The position numbers and the translations under genes are program-made. Source: Coprobacillus sp. (GTDB lineage: Bacteria; Bacillota_I; Bacilli_A; RFN20; CAG-826). Taken from it: a DNA stretch of 9,352 nucleotides. Below are positions 5,562 to 9,352 of this stretch, in pieces. Under the pieces are notes generated by a model. It was not told the DNA's origin. It did no database searches and was given only the letters and a program-made list of their open reading frames with translations. Each line of letters opens with the position of its first letter. The stretch's first letter is position 1. The stretch spans positions 1 through 9,352 of the forward strand of contig JAJQAP010000033.1 in the NCBI GenBank assembly GCA_021203745.1, given 5' to 3'.

Positions 5562-6231
5562 TTCTTACCCCTTGGTAACCCACTCCCATAATGGTTTTAA
5601 TCTCGATATCCTTAAATGGTTCGATCTGTTTTCTAATTTTAGAGATAAAGACTTTTACGATATCATCATCAACATCACTATCGATTCCCCAAAACTCATT
5701 AAAGAGTTGCCATTTTGAGAAAACCTTCTCTGGATATGATAATAGTTTAAAGAGGATATCAAACTCTGTCTTTGTTAAGGAGATAGATAAGTCTAATTTA
5801 TCATTAGTGACTGTATGATATGTATTATCTAGCACTGTATCACCCACTTTAATGATGTTTTCTGTTTGAATCTTTGCTCTTCTTGCTAAGGCTTTAATTC
5901 TGACTAGTAGTTCATCGTAGTTTATTGGTTTGACCATATAATCATCCACACCTAGTTCAAAGGACTTTTCTTTATCGTAGAACTCCCCTTTTGCGGTTAC
6001 CATGATGATAGGGATACTTTTATTATCCTCTCTGATTGCTTTTACTAGATCATTGCCACTCATAACGGGCATCATCTCATCGCATATAACCATATCGAGA
6101 GTTTCATCTAAAAAGATATCGTAGGCCTCTCCTCCATCACGCGCTTTGATCACTTCATAACCATTCCTTTCTAGGATTGTTGCTATGAGGTTTAAAATCG
6201 ATTCTTCGTCTTCCACAACAAGTATTTTCAT
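5545..6231 (-). CDS. OmpR/PhoB-family response regulator
   Basis: The 228-residue protein has a receiver domain (1-118) opening with MKILVVEDEES. It contains the acidic cluster at 7-9, phospho-acceptor Asp51 in VICDEMMP, Thr79 in MVTAKG, and Lys101 in the MVKP motif. A winged-helix DNA-binding domain follows (about 128-223), with TKTEFDILFKLLS, an IVKVFISKIRKQIE recognition-helix region and the closing IKTIMGVGYQGV. It is the partner of the overlapping histidine kinase gene downstream. It would be phosphorylated by that kinase and bind DNA, plausibly in the 110-base region shared with the divergent ABC genes. There is no usable ribosome binding site at normal distance: AAAGG lies only one base from the ATG, and the promoter lies seven bases from it, which suggests a leaderless transcript. 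Confidence 0.95.
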   Translation of the reverse strand: MKILVVEDEESILNLIATILERNGYEVIKARDGGEAYDIFLDETLDMVICDEMMPVMSGNDLVKAIREDNKSIPIIMVTAKGEFYDKEKSFELGVDDYMVKPINYDELLVRIKALARRAKIQTENIIKVGDTVLDNTYHTVTNDKLDLSISLTKTEFDILFKLLSYPEKVFSKWQLFNEFWGIDSDVDDDIVKVFISKIRKQIEPFKDIEIKTIMGVGYQGVRNAKEE

Positions 6232-6238
6232 GCCTTTA

Positions 6239-6247
6239 ATTATAGCA
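6239..6247 (-). promoter_or_regulatory. Extended -10 promoter of the response regulator, leaderless arrangement
   Basis: Read on the - strand, 6247 to 6239 is TGCTATAAT, a perfect extended -10. The hexamer ends seven bases before the ATG, so transcription should start at 6232 or at the A of the start codon (6231). No good -35 is present 17-18 bases upstream; an A/T-rich tract occupies that region and could act as an UP-like element. The extended -10 would compensate for the weak -35. Confidence 0.55.
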
Positions 6248-6289
6248 AAAAAATAAGCATGAAAATAAATAAATAAAGTTAATTAAAAG

Positions 6290-6316
6290 TTTACCTTTTA
6301 TTAACCGAGATATACT
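6290..6316 (+). promoter_or_regulatory. Candidate promoter of the ABC exporter genes
   Basis: TATACT (6311-6316, five of six matches to TATAAT) lies 15 bases after TTTACC (6290-6295, four of six). The short spacer and imperfect -35 suggest a promoter that needs an activator. The start would be near 6323, giving a leader of about 19 bases with a weak GGTG ribosome binding sequence (6331-6334). Confidence 0.45.
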
Positions 6317-6333
6317 TAAACTCTTTAATCGGT
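6304..6333. repeat. Imperfect inverted repeat spanning the exporter -10 region, possible operator
   Basis: ACCGAG (6304-6309) and ATCGGT (6328-6333) are inverted arms with one mismatch and 18 bases between them; the -10 of the exporter promoter lies in between. The related heptamers TTAACCG (6301-6307) and TTAATCG (6325-6331) also form a direct repeat with a 24-base period. Either could bind a regulator such as the divergently encoded response regulator. The period is longer than the roughly two helical turns common for OmpR-family sites, so support is weak. Confidence 0.3.
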
Positions 6334-6341
6334 GTGAAAAA

Positions 6342-8189
6342 ATGAAGATTTTAAAATGCATCTCTAAATGGAACTGGGTACTAGTCGTATTAGGTGTTGG
6401 ACTTATCGTTTTCCAAGTCTATCTCGACTTAAAAAGCCCTGAATATATGCAAGAAATCACCGTCTTAATTGAAACAGAAGGCTCAGAGATGAGGGATATC
6501 TGGATCAATGGTGGATGGATGCTTTTATGTTGTCTTGGTTCTATGGCTACCTCAGTTGTTGTCGCTATCATTTCGAGCCGTGTATCTTCAGATTTTAGCG
6601 CTGCCCTAAGAGAAAAAGTTTATAACCAAGTGATGGCATTTTCTCCTACTGAAATAAGAAACTTCTCTACTGCTTCTTTAATTACAAGAACTACAAATGA
6701 TATTACTCAGATTCAAGTTTTAATTACCATGGGTTTCCAAGTGATAGTGAGAGCCCCAGTTACCGCAATTTGGGCAATATGCAAGATATCTTCCTCTGCT
6801 TGGCAGTGGACACTATCAGTAGGTGTCGCAGTGGTCCTATTAATAGTTATCGTCGCTATCTGTATAGGTATAGCAATGCCTAAGTTTAGAAAACTCCAGA
6901 AATTAACCGATGATGTCAACAGAGTGACAAGAGAGAATGTCAATGGTATCAGGGTCGTTAGAGCGTATAACGCGGAAGACTACCAAGAAAATAAATTTGA
7001 TAACGCAAACAATAACTTAAGTAAAACAAATAGATTTACTAATAGAACGATGTCATTCATGAACCCATCTATTCAGATGATTATGAATGGTTTGTCCCTT
7101 GCTATATACTGGATTGGCGCCTATTTAATTAACGCTGTCAGTGCGGGAGAAGAAAGACTAACACTCTTCTCAGAAATGATGGTGTTCTCTTCTTACGGTA
7201 TGCAAGTTGTCATGGCGTTTATGATGCTCGTTATGATCTTTATCGTCTTACCTCGATCAATCGTCTCTATCAGACGTGTTAACGAAGTATTAAATACTGA
7301 CCCAGCAATTAAAGATGGTGAAGGACTATTTACTATCGAAGTGGATGACGGGTCAGGCACTGGTAATTTAGTGCCCGCTCTAGCCTTAGCAGATGGCACT
7401 ATCGTTCCTTCTTATACCGACCAAGAGGGTAACTTAAAACAATCCACCAAAGGTGAAGTTGAATTTAGAAATGTTAGTTTCCAATATGCTGACGCTAAAG
7501 AAAGTGTTATTGGTGATATTAACTTTAAGATTACCCAAGGACAAAGTGTGGCAATAATTGGAGCGACAGGTTGCGGTAAATCGACAGTGATTAACTTAAT
7601 CCCTCGTTTCTTTGATGCCACAGACGGGCAAGTCCTTGTCGATGGCGTGGATGTGCGTCAGTACACTCAACATGAACTAAGAGATAAGATCGGTTATATC
7701 TCTCAAAAGTCCACACTCTTCCAAGGAACAATTGAATCAAATATTAACTATGGTGATAATAATGCCTCAAAAGATGATATTGATGAAGCAATAACTGTTA
7801 GTCAATCCTATCAATTTGTCTATCGTAAACCAGAGGGAGTGGAATCCTATGTGGCACAAGGCGGTGATAACTTCTCTGGTGGTCAAAAACAAAGACTATC
7901 GATAGCAAGAGGTATCGCTAGAAAACCAGAAATACTCATTTTTGATGATACCTTTAGTGCGCTAGACTACTCTACAGATAAAAAAGTTAGAAAAGCACTT
8001 AAAACATACTGCGCAGATTCTACAAGAATAATTGTCTCTCAAAGAATAGGAACAATTAAAGATTGTGATCAAATATTTGTGATGGAAGATGGAAAGATTG
8101 TTGGAAGTGGCACCCACGACTATCTAATTGAAAATTGTGAGACCTATAAAGAAATCGCCCTTTCTCAGCTTTCCGAGGAGGAACTCTAA
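6342..8189 (+). CDS. Heterodimeric ABC exporter, subunit with degenerate ATP site
   Basis: The 615-residue half-transporter has six membrane segments (about 10-30, 58-78, 130-148, 155-180, 245-267, 280-304) fused to a nucleotide-binding domain. That domain shows Walker A GATGCGKST (407-415), Q-loop Gln455, signature FSGGQ (511-515), Walker B ILIFDD (531-536) and D-loop SALD (539-542). The catalytic Glu after Walker B is Asp536, and the H-loop His is Gln567 (VSQRIG). These two replacements mark the non-catalytic site of heterodimeric exporters such as BmrCD, LmrCD and TM287/288. The linker between the membrane and ATPase domains is about 33 residues longer than in the partner subunit. The partner gene starts one base after the stop codon. 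Likely substrates are drugs, lipids or peptides, but the sequence does not say which. The ribosome binding site is weak (GGTG). Confidence 0.93.
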   Translation: MKILKCISKWNWVLVVLGVGLIVFQVYLDLKSPEYMQEITVLIETEGSEMRDIWINGGWMLLCCLGSMATSVVVAIISSRVSSDFSAALREKVYNQVMAFSPTEIRNFSTASLITRTTNDITQIQVLITMGFQVIVRAPVTAIWAICKISSSAWQWTLSVGVAVVLLIVIVAICIGIAMPKFRKLQKLTDDVNRVTRENVNGIRVVRAYNAEDYQENKFDNANNNLSKTNRFTNRTMSFMNPSIQMIMNGLSLAIYWIGAYLINAVSAGEERLTLFSEMMVFSSYGMQVVMAFMMLVMIFIVLPRSIVSIRRVNEVLNTDPAIKDGEGLFTIEVDDGSGTGNLVPALALADGTIVPSYTDQEGNLKQSTKGEVEFRNVSFQYADAKESVIGDINFKITQGQSVAIIGATGCGKSTVINLIPRFFDATDGQVLVDGVDVRQYTQHELRDKIGYISQKSTLFQGTIESNINYGDNNASKDDIDEAITVSQSYQFVYRKPEGVESYVAQGGDNFSGGQKQRLSIARGIARKPEILIFDDTFSALDYSTDKKVRKALKTYCADSTRIIVSQRIGTIKDCDQIFVMEDGKIVGSGTHDYLIENCETYKEIALSQLSEEEL

Positions 8190-8190
8190 T

Positions 8191-9352
8191 ATGCCAGGGC
8201 CAATGGGAGGAGCAAGAGGCAGAAACGTCAACGTCAGCGACCAAAAGGCCAAGCACCTTTGGAGAACCTGGGGTAGAATTTTAGTCTACTCCAAAAAGCT
8301 CTTAATCCCTATGGGTATTGCTTTAGTGTTCTCTATTACCGCCTCTGTTTTGTCCTTAATTGGTCCTACATATCTATCTCGATTAACCGATGCTGTTCAA
8401 GAAGGACTCTTTATTGAAGATGGCATTGATATGAGTGTTATCGTTAACTGTGTGACAATACTCGTTACTATATACGCAGTTAGTGCCCTAGTGCATATTG
8501 GTCAGTCTTTCCTTATGGCTGATGTTACAGTCTCTATCTCCCGTAAGATGAGAGGAGATATCTCTCAAAAGATTAACGTCTTACCGATGAAATACTTCAA
8601 TCAGCACACAACTGGTGATATTCTCTCGCGTGTCACAAACGATGTCGATACAATAGGGCAGTCACTGAATATGGCAATTGGTACCTTATTTGGAGCGATA
8701 ACCTTATTTGTCGGCGCGATTATCATGATGTTTGTCACTAACTGGATTATGGCGCTTGTGGGTATTGCCGCCTCAATCATCGGTTTTGCCATTATGATGA
8801 TTATTATGTCGCGTAGCCAGAAGTACTACTTAAGACAACAGAAGCACTTAGGCGAAATTGATGGTCATATAGAAGAAGTTTATTCCGGTCACACCATTGT
8901 CCGAGCCTATAATGGGGAAGACAACGAACGTGAGAAGTTTGAAACAATGAATAATAATTTAAGACAATCAAACTTCCGCGCGAATTCATTATCTGGTCTA
9001 ATGATGCCTTTAATGACATTCATTGGTAACCTAGCTTATGTTGCGGTTTGTGTTGTCGGTGCAGTCTTGACAAAGAATGGAACGATCACCATAGGTGTAA
9101 TCGTCGCCTTTATGGTTTATGTTCGTTTATTCACATCCCCCCTATCTCAAATTGCTCAAGCCTTCCAGCAATTACAATCCGCAGCAGCGGCGGGCGAAAG
9201 AGTGTTCGAGTTCCTTGACGAAGAGCCTCTTCCCGACGAGAGTCAAAAACCACGTCTTATCAACTGGAATACTCATGGTGATGTAGTGTTTGATCACGTC
9301 CAGTTTGGATATGAAGATACAAATAAGATTGTTATACATGATCTGTGTGCGG
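8191..9352 (+). CDS. Heterodimeric ABC exporter, partner subunit (partial, runs off window end)
   Basis: The open frame gives 387 residues to the last complete codon and continues beyond the window. It begins with a Gly/Pro/Arg-rich tail (MPGPMGGARGRN), a feature often seen in the second subunit of Bacillota heterodimeric exporters. Six membrane segments follow (about 36-58, 84-108, 158-181, 184-206, 273-293, 298-318). The coupling-helix region is conserved (TGDILSRVTNDVD about 141-153, IVRAYNGED about 236-244), and GDVVFDHVQFGYED opens the ATPase domain. The window ends before Walker A, so its catalytic residues cannot be judged; the partner's degenerate site predicts that they are canonical here. 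AGGAGG (8176-8181), nine bases before the ATG, lies within the end of the upstream gene. The one-base gap indicates coupled translation. Confidence 0.93.
   Translation, partial: MPGPMGGARGRNVNVSDQKAKHLWRTWGRILVYSKKLLIPMGIALVFSITASVLSLIGPTYLSRLTDAVQEGLFIEDGIDMSVIVNCVTILVTIYAVSALVHIGQSFLMADVTVSISRKMRGDISQKINVLPMKYFNQHTTGDILSRVTNDVDTIGQSLNMAIGTLFGAITLFVGAIIMMFVTNWIMALVGIAASIIGFAIMMIIMSRSQKYYLRQQKHLGEIDGHIEEVYSGHTIVRAYNGEDNEREKFETMNNNLRQSNFRANSLSGLMMPLMTFIGNLAYVAVCVVGAVLTKNGTITIGVIVAFMVYVRLFTSPLSQIAQAFQQLQSAAAAGERVFEFLDEEPLPDESQKPRLINWNTHGDVVFDHVQFGYEDTNKIVIHDLCA

Overview
The window looks like chromosomal DNA of a low-GC Bacillota, most likely a Bacilli/Erysipelotrichia/Acholeplasmatales-type, possibly gut-associated, bacterium. 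The reasons are AT-rich intergenic DNA, strong AGGAG-type ribosome binding sites, sigma-A-like promoters, the rplM-rpsI pair, tRNAs with encoded CCA, and the types of two-component system and heterodimeric ABC exporter. Tryptophan is encoded by TGG throughout and no gene contains an internal TGA, so the standard bacterial code fits better than the Mycoplasma code. The taxonomic placement is inference; no species can be named.

Layout. (1) 1-1830 is a translation block on the + strand. It holds a YebC-family protein (YeeN/YebC2-like subgroup), then ribosomal proteins L13 and S9 with their own promoter and a hairpin leader abutting the rplM ribosome binding site, closed by an intrinsic terminator. 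(2) 1843-2224 is a tRNA operon with a good promoter: Ile-GAT, Val-CAC, Thr-TGT, Leu-TAG, the last three separated by one base each. (3) 2237-4449 is a two-gene accessory islet. It encodes a predicted exported papain-fold (C39-like) cysteine peptidase with an N-terminal pro-like region and a C-terminal beta-rich domain of unknown role, followed by a small orphan lipoprotein. A hairpin at 4428-4449 separates it from the convergent genes that follow. (4) 4449-6231 on the - strand is an OmpR-type response regulator and its histidine kinase, overlapping by 17 bases. The kinase has almost no extracytoplasmic loop. (5) 6342-9352 on the + strand is a divergently transcribed pair of half-size ABC exporter subunits. 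The first has a degenerate nucleotide-binding domain and the second is cut by the window end before its Walker A motif.

How the parts may work together. L13, S9, the YebC-family protein and the tRNAs all serve translation. The two-component system and the ABC pair share a 110-base divergent promoter region containing an imperfect inverted repeat, so the regulator may control the exporter, itself, or both; this is inferred from position only. The response regulator promoter is an extended -10 element placed so that transcription should begin at or one base before the start codon, predicting a leaderless mRNA.

Nothing here is clearly a new defence or mobile system. The least explained parts are the cysteine peptidase/lipoprotein pair and the regulatory arrangement between the response regulator and the exporter.
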